This document shows positions 1 through 7,100 of a DNA stretch of 12,842 nt, piece after piece. The DNA is from Actinomycetes bacterium (GTDB lineage Bacteria > Actinomycetota > Actinomycetes > Actinomycetales > Microbacteriaceae), in contig JAEWJX010000070.1 in the NCBI GenBank assembly GCA_023386365.1, positions 1 to 12,842 of the forward strand. The letters are read 5' to 3'. Position 1 is the stretch's first letter. Every line of letters begins with the position of its first letter. The notes under the pieces were generated by a model. That model was not told the DNA's origin. It saw nothing but the letters and a program-made list of their open reading frames with translations, and made no database searches. Position numbers and translations under genes: made by a program.

Positions 1-37
1 TGATTTAACACCCTCGATTGTCAACTTAAGCCACGCT

Positions 38-1012
38 TTAAGACAACTCGTCCCAAAAACCCATTTTGCTAAACTTCTCGATGCGCATATTGACGCGTTC
101 TTCGGGAGAGTATTGTTTGAGTTGCTGTATCACCGACACCAGGTGATCGCGCAGGATCGAGGCCGCCTGGTCATAATCCCAATGTGCACCACCAACAGGC
201 TCGGGTATAATGCCATCGATAAGTCGAAAGCCAAGCATTTTGTCGGCCGTAAGTCGAAGTTGTTCTGCGGCCACCTCTTTGTTTTCCCAACTACGCCAGA
301 GTATCGAAGAACAGCTTTCAGGACTGATCACCGTGTACCAGGTATTTTCCATCATATATACACGGTCACCAACACCGATGCCGAGGGCACCACCACTGGC
401 GCCTTCACCAATGATAACACATACTACGGGCACCTTGAGCCTGATCATCTCGTATATATTGCGGGCAATCGCTTCACCCTGGCCCCTTTCTTCGGCTTCA
501 AGTCCGGGAAATGCTCCGGGTGTATCAATCAGGGTAACAACGGGTTTGTTGAACTTCTCAGCAAGCTTCATCAAGCGAAGCGCCTTTCTATATCCTTCAG
601 GATTGGGCATGCCAAAATTCCTCATCTGCCTCATCTTGGTATTGATACCTTTTTGCTGGCCGATCATCATCACCGTTTCACCATTCAGGGTCGCAAAACC
701 ACCCACCATTGCTTTATCATCTTTTACGTTGCGGTCACCGAAAAGCTCGACAAAATTCTCTGTCATCTTTTCGATATACTTCATCGTATAGGGCCGGTCG
801 GGGTGGCGGCTGAGCTGTACTCTTTGCCAGCTGCTGAGATTTTCTGTAATAGCTTTACGCTTTTCCAGGATGTTCTGATCCAGGCGCTGGATCACATCAC
901 TCATATCGATCTTGGTCTTTTCCTGGCGATGTTTCGCATTCTCGATCTCCTCGATGAGGTCTTTCACAGGCTTCTCAAAATCTAAAAACTGTCTGTTCGC
1001 GTTGCTTGGCAT
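38..1012 (-). CDS. accA: Acetyl-CoA carboxylase carboxyltransferase subunit alpha
   Basis: This 324-residue protein is the alpha subunit of the carboxyltransferase of acetyl-CoA carboxylase. With AccD it moves the carboxyl group from carboxybiotin (on AccB) to acetyl-CoA, giving malonyl-CoA, the first step of fatty acid synthesis; it acts in the cytoplasm. Seen in the sequence: an N-terminal helical part (about 1-75), then the crotonase-fold carboxyltransferase domain with LIDTPGAFPG (161-170), the oxyanion-hole loop GEGASGGALG (202-211) and PESCSSILWR (231-240). The length matches the usual 315-325 residues and both ends look intact. The start is ATG; there is no clear Shine-Dalgarno sequence, as expected in Bacteroidota. 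The gene lies 167 bp downstream of the transpeptidase gene on the same strand, so it may have its own promoter: TAATTTAG (1030-1037, minus strand) resembles the TAnnTTTG -7 element but no matching -33 was found. The identification is very secure. Confidence 0.97.
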   Translation of the reverse strand: MPSNANRQFLDFEKPVKDLIEEIENAKHRQEKTKIDMSDVIQRLDQNILEKRKAITENLSSWQRVQLSRHPDRPYTMKYIEKMTENFVELFGDRNVKDDKAMVGGFATLNGETVMMIGQQKGINTKMRQMRNFGMPNPEGYRKALRLMKLAEKFNKPVVTLIDTPGAFPGLEAEERGQGEAIARNIYEMIRLKVPVVCVIIGEGASGGALGIGVGDRVYMMENTWYTVISPESCSSILWRSWENKEVAAEQLRLTADKMLGFRLIDGIIPEPVGGAHWDYDQAASILRDHLVSVIQQLKQYSPEERVNMRIEKFSKMGFWDELS

Positions 1013-1179
1013 AATGGATAAATGTGCGGCTAAATTAAGGATAATATAAAATTACCGCCCTGCCAGGCTAATAAAGATAAAATACCAATTGGAATCAGCT
1101 GTTGCAGTCAAATTTCTGGCAGAAAGAAAATACGGGGAACTCCCTTTTACCAGGCGCAAACCATCAATTAGGAACAACA
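1013..1179. other. Palindrome-rich spacer between the transpeptidase gene and accA
   Basis: This 167-bp spacer is the likely 5' region of accA and the 3' end of the transpeptidase transcript. It contains the palindrome CCTGCCAGG (1059-1067), the perfect 8-bp palindrome CCAATTGG (1085-1092), CAGCTG (1096-1101) and a distant inverted pair CTGCCAG/CTGGCAG (1060-1066 and 1116-1122). A weak GGG-AGTT-CCC hairpin followed by T-rich sequence (about 1123-1146, minus strand) could be a poor terminator for the upstream gene. No reading frame is convincing here. A regulatory role is only an inference. Confidence 0.3.
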
Positions 1180-1938
1180 TTAAATCATGGAACGGTCGCG
1201 AAGTAAAGCCGACTTCGAAAGATAAGTCTGTCCCGGGACATGAATAAAGAGACAGGTACCGTCCTTCAGGGTATTAATGATGCTTTTTGCTTCCCGGGCT
1301 GGTACTGCGGGACATCCCTGGCTGCGGCCAAGATAGCCTTGCCGATTGATAAATGATTCACTCACATAAGGCGCACCATGCATCACGATCGCCCGCTTCA
1401 TGGCTTTATCGTTAATACCTTTTTCCATACCTGCCAGCCGTAGTGAATAACCGTTGCTGCCCTGGTAGGTCTGCCCGGTTACATAAAACCCGGGGCTGCT
1501 TTGATACGAGGAAACTTTATTGGAGAAACGCGTCGCCCATTCCCGGCCGGAATTGCGGCCATGAGCGACAAGCGTATTGAACAGCATTTTATAATTCTCC
1601 ATGTCCAGGACATACAGACGTTTCCTGCTGCTCGACTGGCTGAAGTCGACAATGGCTAGAACGGACTCGTTGCCGAGTTTACCTTCACTTTTTAATTTCT
1701 CCCAACCCTTGACCGCGAGATCAAAAGCCTCCCGCTTCAGACCGGCCATATCAAGTTCGAGACTATCGTAAACGGCCGCGGCTTTGAGAGAGCGACCCGG
1801 ATCAACTTCAGCTTTAATTACAGAGGCCACCGTGTGTCCACTGATCGGGGCGGATTTTTCAAATCCGAAACCCATACAAATCACACCAGCGAAAATAGGA
1901 GCTGCTATCAGAAAAAGGTTTTTCAATGGAGTTTTCAT
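1180..1938 (-). CDS. Secreted murein L,D-transpeptidase-like protein (YkuD_2 type)
   Basis: This 252-residue protein has an N-terminal signal-type segment (basic MKTPLKN followed by a hydrophobic run to about residue 24), so it is probably exported to the periplasm or anchored there. The C-terminal half carries the L,D-transpeptidase signature: a conserved HG (H187-G188) and S-Q-G-C-P with the presumed catalytic cysteine C209. This fits the murein L,D-transpeptidase catalytic-domain family common in Bacteroidota, whose YkuD relatives cross-link peptidoglycan or attach proteins to it; the substrate here is unknown. A cysteine at residue 21 is not in a good lipobox, because the preceding residue is isoleucine, so a lipoprotein is unlikely. 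The frame is open from a TTG at 1947, but the ATG at 1938 is chosen because it gives a normal signal peptide. The family assignment is firm, the exact reaction less so. Confidence 0.88.
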   Translation of the reverse strand: MKTPLKNLFLIAAPIFAGVICMGFGFEKSAPISGHTVASVIKAEVDPGRSLKAAAVYDSLELDMAGLKREAFDLAVKGWEKLKSEGKLGNESVLAIVDFSQSSSRKRLYVLDMENYKMLFNTLVAHGRNSGREWATRFSNKVSSYQSSPGFYVTGQTYQGSNGYSLRLAGMEKGINDKAMKRAIVMHGAPYVSESFINRQGYLGRSQGCPAVPAREAKSIINTLKDGTCLFIHVPGQTYLSKSALLRDRSMI

Positions 1939-2135
1939 AGGCTGCAAAGTTGAAACAAAATCCCTTTCGATGCTTAATCAGAATGGTAATTGCTTCCTAA
2001 AATGTAATTCCCTTAACATTTGCAGATAGGTTTATATATATGGCAACTTTTAGAAATACTTACAATCCTGGTTTACAATACAGAGTTAGGATGAGGCTTT
2101 TGTAGTTTGTAACCGCAGAAATCTGATATAAGTAC

Positions 2136-2174
2136 AAAAAAAGAGGGGTGGATAGAAATCCTCCCCCGGTTTTT
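2136..2174. terminator. Orphan hairpin, bidirectional terminator-like
   Basis: GGGGTGGAT (2145-2153) pairs with ATCCTCCCC (2158-2166) through a four-base AGAA loop with one central T-T mismatch. On the plus strand the stem is followed after three bases by five T (2170-2174). On the minus strand it is followed by TC and seven T (the A run at 2136-2142). It therefore looks like an intrinsic terminator in either direction, better on the minus strand. No recognised gene ends near it: the flanking genes both start on either side and point away. It could end a small untranslated RNA or an abandoned transcription unit, or act as a leader attenuator. Confidence 0.5.
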
Positions 2175-2258
2175 AAAATCCAATATCCTATGAAAATCTA
2201 CTGGAATGAAGGCAAAACCAATACCAATTTTTATTAAACGGAAATCCCGGAGCCAGTG

Positions 2259-2310
2259 AGTATTATTTTACACACTTGATTAAAAAGTGAAGTAAATAAT
2301 GGGGAATACT
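2259..2310. repeat. Imperfect inverted repeat
   Basis: AGTATT (2259-2264) is mirrored by AATACT (2305-2310), and inside it CACTT (2272-2276) is mirrored by AAGTG (2285-2289), with further partial pairing between TTTTAC and GTAAAT. The arms have gaps of several bases, so the fold is weak. It may be an operator or leader structure for the cupin gene 170 bp downstream, or chance in A/T-rich DNA. Confidence 0.25.
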
Positions 2311-2480
2311 ATTCATGAAACAGCCCATTATGATTCACTCAATTAGAAAAGACAGCCCCCGGTCCGATTTTCTAAGTGTTTTTCCACGTAGTTTTTATGG
2401 GCATGTTGTTTGTCTTAATGCGTTTAGCCGGCACATGCTAACTAAAAACCTCTGCCGCAACAGATCTAAAAACACCAGAC

Positions 2481-2885
2481 ATGGAAATACGAAGAAATGA
2501 AGCGACAATCAACCGTCCTGAAGGGGACCGCGTTTTAAATGCGCCATACCTGTTTATCGATATCCCTTCTTTTATCGAACAGGTAAAACAGGAAAAAGCA
2601 TGGGAGAAAAACGACCGCAACGGGATTACGGTTTTTAAATCTGACCAGCTAACCATCGTCGTAACTGCATTGCAGGCCGGTGCTGAAATCACGGAGAACA
2701 CCGTTGACGGTTTGCTGACAGTACAATTAATGAAGGGCGATGCCCGTATAAAAACCCCGGGCGGCGATATTAATATGCAAGCGGGCCAGATGATCAGCTT
2801 TCACCCAGGTGTGCCTCATTCAGTAACGGCGATCTCAGATGCCGTGTTCCTGCTTAGCAACTACACGATGGATGAGAGGAAATGA
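2481..2885 (+). CDS. Small cupin-domain protein
   Basis: This 134-residue protein appears to be a single cupin beta-barrel, from about residue 50 to the end. The clearest match is the second cupin motif with GQMISFHPGVPHSV near residues 102-115, following a glycine-rich turn typical of the fold. The first motif, which in metal-binding cupins supplies two histidines and a glutamate, has no histidine here (ITENTVDGLL region). Metal-dependent enzyme activity is therefore uncertain, and a sugar- or ligand-binding or structural role is possible. The N-terminus (1-35) is helical-looking and there is no signal peptide. The gene starts with ATG and converges on the REC-kinase gene with only 13 bp between the two stop codons, leaving no room for a separate terminator. 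Function is unknown; the fold call is fairly confident. Confidence 0.75.
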   Translation: MEIRRNEATINRPEGDRVLNAPYLFIDIPSFIEQVKQEKAWEKNDRNGITVFKSDQLTIVVTALQAGAEITENTVDGLLTVQLMKGDARIKTPGGDINMQAGQMISFHPGVPHSVTAISDAVFLLSNYTMDERK

Positions 2886-2898
2886 TCGACAAAATATT

Positions 2899-4191
2899 TT
2901 AAGCGGGTTTATTATTTAATTCCTTGTCGGGGAAACCTACCATAAACACGGAACCTTTTCCCGGCTCACTCGTAGCGGTGATAAAACCACTATGCTTTTC
3001 GGCGATCTTTTTACAAATAGACAGTCCAACTCCCGAGCCTTCAAATTCATGATAACTGTGCAGGCGTTTAAAAACTACAAATATTTCCCTGGCGTAGTTT
3101 TCGTCGAAGCCAATACCATTGTCTTCTACTGAAACCACCCAATAATACGAAGCCACGGGATTTTCCACGTGCTGCTTTAATTCTTCAGCCTTCATTTTTA
3201 ACGCGGAAATCCGGATCTCAGGACGCGTATCCTTTTTCCGGAATTTAATAGCATTGGCCAACAGGTTATAGAACAGTTGTTGCACCAGTCCGGGGATAGC
3301 CCAGATAACCGGGAGTGTAGAAATATGAATAACCGCTTTTGTTTTTTCGATCTCAATTTCCATCTCCCCTTTAACCTCTATCAACAGGCGGGTGAGGTCA
3401 GTTTTCTTGAAATCAGAGGAGCCCATCGAATGCCTCGAAAAACTCAGCAGGTCGTTGATCAGGGATTGCATTCGCTTCGATGACCCGATGATCTTCTGGA
3501 AATACTTCGCAGTCTCTTCATCGTGATTATTCCTCAGCAATATCTTATCGCTGAATACCTGGATCTTTCGTAGTGGCTCCTGCAGGTCATGCGAGGCTAC
3601 ATAGGCAAACTGGTCAAGTTCCTCATTGATTGCTTTCAGGTGTGCATTATACTCTACCAGCTGTGCATTGAGCAGCTTTATCTTTTCTTCCGAGGCTTTT
3701 CTTTCTTCGATCTCTTTTTGAAGGGAACGATTGGCGGCCAGCAGTTTCCTTTCGTGTTGCATCAACTGTTGGTTTTTCCGATACAATTCTACAAACACCC
3801 CTACTTTTACCCTCAGCAAATCTGGATTGATGGGCTTATATATATAATCCACACCACCGGTACGGTAACCCTTGAAAATGATGTCCTCGTCGTAATTATG
3901 CGCTGTAATAAAGATGATGGGGATACTCTTCAGCTTTTCCCGTTCATAGATGATTGCCGCGGTTTCAAAACCGTTAAGGTCGGGCATTTGCACATCCATC
4001 AGGATCAGGGAAAAATCGTGCTGCTGTAACAGAATTTTTAACGCCGCCCTGCCGGAATTGGCTTTTACGATAGTGTAATTATCTTTCTCCAAAACGGCTT
4101 CGATCGAAAACAGGTTATCTTCCCGGTCATCGATGACCAGTATCTTGATATCCGTTTTCGCTAGTGAACGATGAATCGCAGCGGTATCCAT
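2899..4191 (-). CDS. Receiver-histidine kinase (REC-coiled coil-HisKA-HATPase)
   Basis: This 430-residue cytoplasmic protein has a receiver domain at the N-terminus (about 13-135) with the acidic pair at D21-D22, phospho-acceptor D66 in LILMDVQMP, T97 and K119 in YIYKP. A long coiled coil (about 138-195) leads to a histidine kinase. The H-box is ASHDLQEPLRK with H201, and the ATPase domain has the N-box around N309/N313, the G1 box DNGIGF (357-362) and a G2 box GSGVGLSI (385-392). The H-box is of the type found in phytochrome-like kinases. There is no membrane segment. A receiver placed before a kinase suggests that phosphorylation by another kinase controls its activity. It starts 6 bases after the stop of the giant poly-HAMP kinase, so the two are almost certainly co-transcribed and probably translationally coupled; receiving phosphate from that kinase is a reasonable inference. 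All catalytic residues appear present. Confidence 0.93.
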   Translation of the reverse strand: MDTAAIHRSLAKTDIKILVIDDREDNLFSIEAVLEKDNYTIVKANSGRAALKILLQQHDFSLILMDVQMPDLNGFETAAIIYEREKLKSIPIIFITAHNYDEDIIFKGYRTGGVDYIYKPINPDLLRVKVGVFVELYRKNQQLMQHERKLLAANRSLQKEIEERKASEEKIKLLNAQLVEYNAHLKAINEELDQFAYVASHDLQEPLRKIQVFSDKILLRNNHDEETAKYFQKIIGSSKRMQSLINDLLSFSRHSMGSSDFKKTDLTRLLIEVKGEMEIEIEKTKAVIHISTLPVIWAIPGLVQQLFYNLLANAIKFRKKDTRPEIRISALKMKAEELKQHVENPVASYYWVVSVEDNGIGFDENYAREIFVVFKRLHSYHEFEGSGVGLSICKKIAEKHSGFITATSEPGKGSVFMVGFPDKELNNKPA

Positions 4192-4197
4192 AGGAGC

Positions 4198-7100
4198 TTA
4201 TTTATACAACCATACTCTCATAAGCGATAGCAACTGGTCAACTTTTACGGGTTTGGTTATATAATCAGAAGCGCCTGCTTCAATACATTTTTCCCGGTCA
4301 CCCTTCATTGCTTTGGCAGTTACCGCAATAATAGGAAGCGAAGTGTTCTTATGTTCACGTCGGATCTTCTGCGTTGTTTCGTATCCGTCCATTTCCGGCA
4401 TCATGATATCCATAAGCACGATATCGATATCATCGATTTCCTCGAGTATGCTCATCGCCTCGTGACCGCTTTCGGCAGTAACCGTCTGAATCTTATAACG
4501 CTCAAATGCCGTTGTCAATGCAAACAAATTACGAACATCGTCATCAACTACCAACACTTTCTTATTAGTGAGCACATCGTTCTTGGACCGGAGGTTTTCT
4601 ATCAAACGCCTTTTTTCAGGTAACAGGTCTTTGTGATCGATATGAAGCATCATAACGGTTTCTTCAAGCAAAAGGTCGAGTGAACTGACATCTTTGAGTA
4701 ATATCCGGTTGGCAAACTGTTTCAGCTGTGTTCTTTCCTTAGGTGAAAAATCGCGTGCGGAATAGACCAATATAGGAATCATTTGCTTTTTGCTGTTTGT
4801 ACTGATCTGTGACACGAGCTCCAATCCGCCGATATCAGGCAGCATATAGTCCACGATCACACAATCATACTCTTTTTCCCTGATCATCTGCAAAGCACTA
4901 TGGCCGGTATTGGCTACGTCTATACCGATCAGGTCGCCATTCTCGAGGATACGGCTCACATGTGAAGAATCAAACTCGTTGTCCTCGATGATCAGCAATT
5001 GTTTTTGCCTGATATCGCTGAAGCTGACAATATCATTGAACAAGACATCCAGCGCATCGGTACTAAGCGGCTTCAAATTAAAACTTCGGGCCCCGCGGTG
5101 CATGGCCAGCAGGCGATTCTCTTCACCTGAAATGAGGTGAACCGGAATATGCCTGAAGTTGATATCATTCTTAAACAGGTCGAGGATACGCCATCCACTG
5201 GCGTCCGGCAGCTTTACATCCAGCGTAATCGCGATGGGACAGTATTTATTGACCAGTTCAAACACCGACCCGAAACTTGTAGCCACTACCACCCGGAGGT
5301 CAAGCTCATGTGCTTTTTCGATCATGATCTTTCCAAAACGCGGATCATCTTCGATCACCAGCACCACTTTGTCACCCGTAACAATATTGTTCCGGTCATC
5401 GCCCATTTCATTGATGATCTCATTAAGCGCGTCAAGGTCTTTGGTCTCACTTTTCTTGATCGTCGGAACAGACTGTATGATCTCAGCCTCTTCTATTCCC
5501 TCACTCAGTTTATACTCACTTATTTTCAATGAGCTTTGTTTTTCCTTTTTCACCAGCACCGGGTTATAATCTATTGGCAGGTATAGGGTAAATACACTAC
5601 CCTGCCCTACTTCACTCTGGAGCTCGATGGTTCCGCCCAACAGATCGGCAAGACCGCGGCTGATAGACAGGCCAAGACCGGTACCACCATACTTGCGGCT
5701 GGTAGATCCTTCGGCCTGTTGAAAGGCTTCGAATACGATATTCTGTTTTTCTTTTGAAATACCTATGCCAGTATCCTTGATCTCAAATGCCACCACTTTT
5801 TTGGCATTGTCGAGACTTGAAGTTTGTCGCCAACCATTTTCAGCTTCATAAATCCGGAACACCACTTCACCTTTCTCTGTAAACTTAAACGCGTTGGACA
5901 GGAGATTCTTGAGGATCTGGTTGAGTCGCTGTGCATCCGTTTCCAGGCTGGCAGGCAGTTGATCATCGAGTTCGATCTTAAAGCGGAGGTTTCGATTCTC
6001 GGAAATATGTTTGAAAGTTGTCTCCACAAATGTGGTGATCTCGGAAAATGGCAGGTTGATAAAATCAGTGGATATATAACCTGATTCGATCTTGGAAAGA
6101 TCGAGAATATCATTGATTAACTGGATAAGGTCATCACCGCAACTATGGATCGTTTTGGCATAGCTCACCTGCTTGTCGTTCAGATTGCCATCATGGTTCT
6201 CATATAGTTGCTGGGCCAGGATGAGCAGGGAGTTCAGAGGCGTGCGCAATTCATGCGACATGTTTGCAAGGAACTCGGATTTGTATTTGGAAGTAAGTTG
6301 GAGCTGTTCGGCTTTTTCTTCCAGCGACAACCGCGCCTCTTCCACTTCCTTGTTCTTGGCTTCCACTTCTTCTTTTTGCTTTACCAGCAGGTGTGCTTTA
6401 TCCTGCAATTCCTCGTTGGTGCGTCTCAACTCATCCGCGAGCGACTGTGATTGCACCAGCAGGCTTTCCGTCCTGGTATTGGCTTCAATCGTATTTAACA
6501 CAATCCCGATACTTTCGGTAAGCTGGCTGAGTACATCGAGGTGTATATCGGTGAAAGTCTCAAATGAAGCCAGTTCAATGACCGCTTTAATTTCTTTCTC
6601 AAATAATACCGGCAATACGACCAGGTTAACCGGTGAGGATTTACCCAGTCCGGAACCGATCTTGAGATAATTTTTTGGAACATTAGTCAAAAGTATCCGT
6701 TGTTTTTCCAAAGCACACTGACCTACCAGTCCTTCACCGAGTGAAAATTCCTTTGAGGCTTTCACTTCATCGCCATAAGCATAGGCTGCAAACAGTTTGA
6801 GTTTTGGTTCTTTTGAAACATCATCCTGTTCCAAAATATAGAACATCCCTTTTTGCGCATTGACCACCTGGGCCAGCTCTGAAAGGATACGACGTGTAAC
6901 AGTGTTGAGATCTTTTTGTCCCTGCAACATCTGGGTAAACTTGGCAAGGTTGGATTTGAGCCAGTCCTGTTCCTGATTTTTCTGCGTGGTTTGTTTCAGG
7001 TTGGCGATCATCTGGTTGATCGTATCCTTCAACGCTTCCACCTCACCCTGAGCCTCTACGCGGATACGCTGGGTAAGATCACCTTTTGTTTCCGCGCTGG

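Larger units (their letters stand above)
1939..2480. other. 542-bp region without a convincing gene
   Basis: The region separates two divergently read genes (transpeptidase on minus, cupin on plus) and should hold both promoters. It is A/T-rich, with a TATATATA stretch near 2034. It contains a terminator-like hairpin at 2136-2174 and an imperfect inverted repeat at 2259-2310, listed separately. A weak -7-like TAGTTTTT lies at 2389-2396, about 85 bp before the cupin start, with a T-rich stretch 18 bp upstream; this is not strong enough to call. A 61-codon open frame (2315-2500) overlaps the cupin start and has no family features. No tRNA fold was found. Confidence 0.6.

Noticed and set aside
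113..985. Long plus-strand frames opposite accA (290 and 193 codons)
   Set aside because: They lie fully antisense to an unmistakable accA and have no recognisable motifs.
1876..1878. Lipoprotein cleavage cysteine in the transpeptidase-like protein (residue 21)
   Set aside because: The residue before the cysteine is isoleucine, where lipoboxes need a small residue, so a lipoprotein call is not supported.
1939..1947. TTG start for the transpeptidase-like protein
   Set aside because: It would add only three residues before an ATG that begins a standard signal peptide.
2315..2500. A 61-codon plus-strand frame before the cupin gene
   Set aside because: It overlaps the cupin start in another frame, shows no domain or hydrophobic pattern, and is of a length expected by chance.
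3589..4029. Plus-strand frame of 146 codons opposite the REC-kinase gene
   Set aside because: It is antisense to a clear receiver-kinase with all catalytic motifs and shows no family features.
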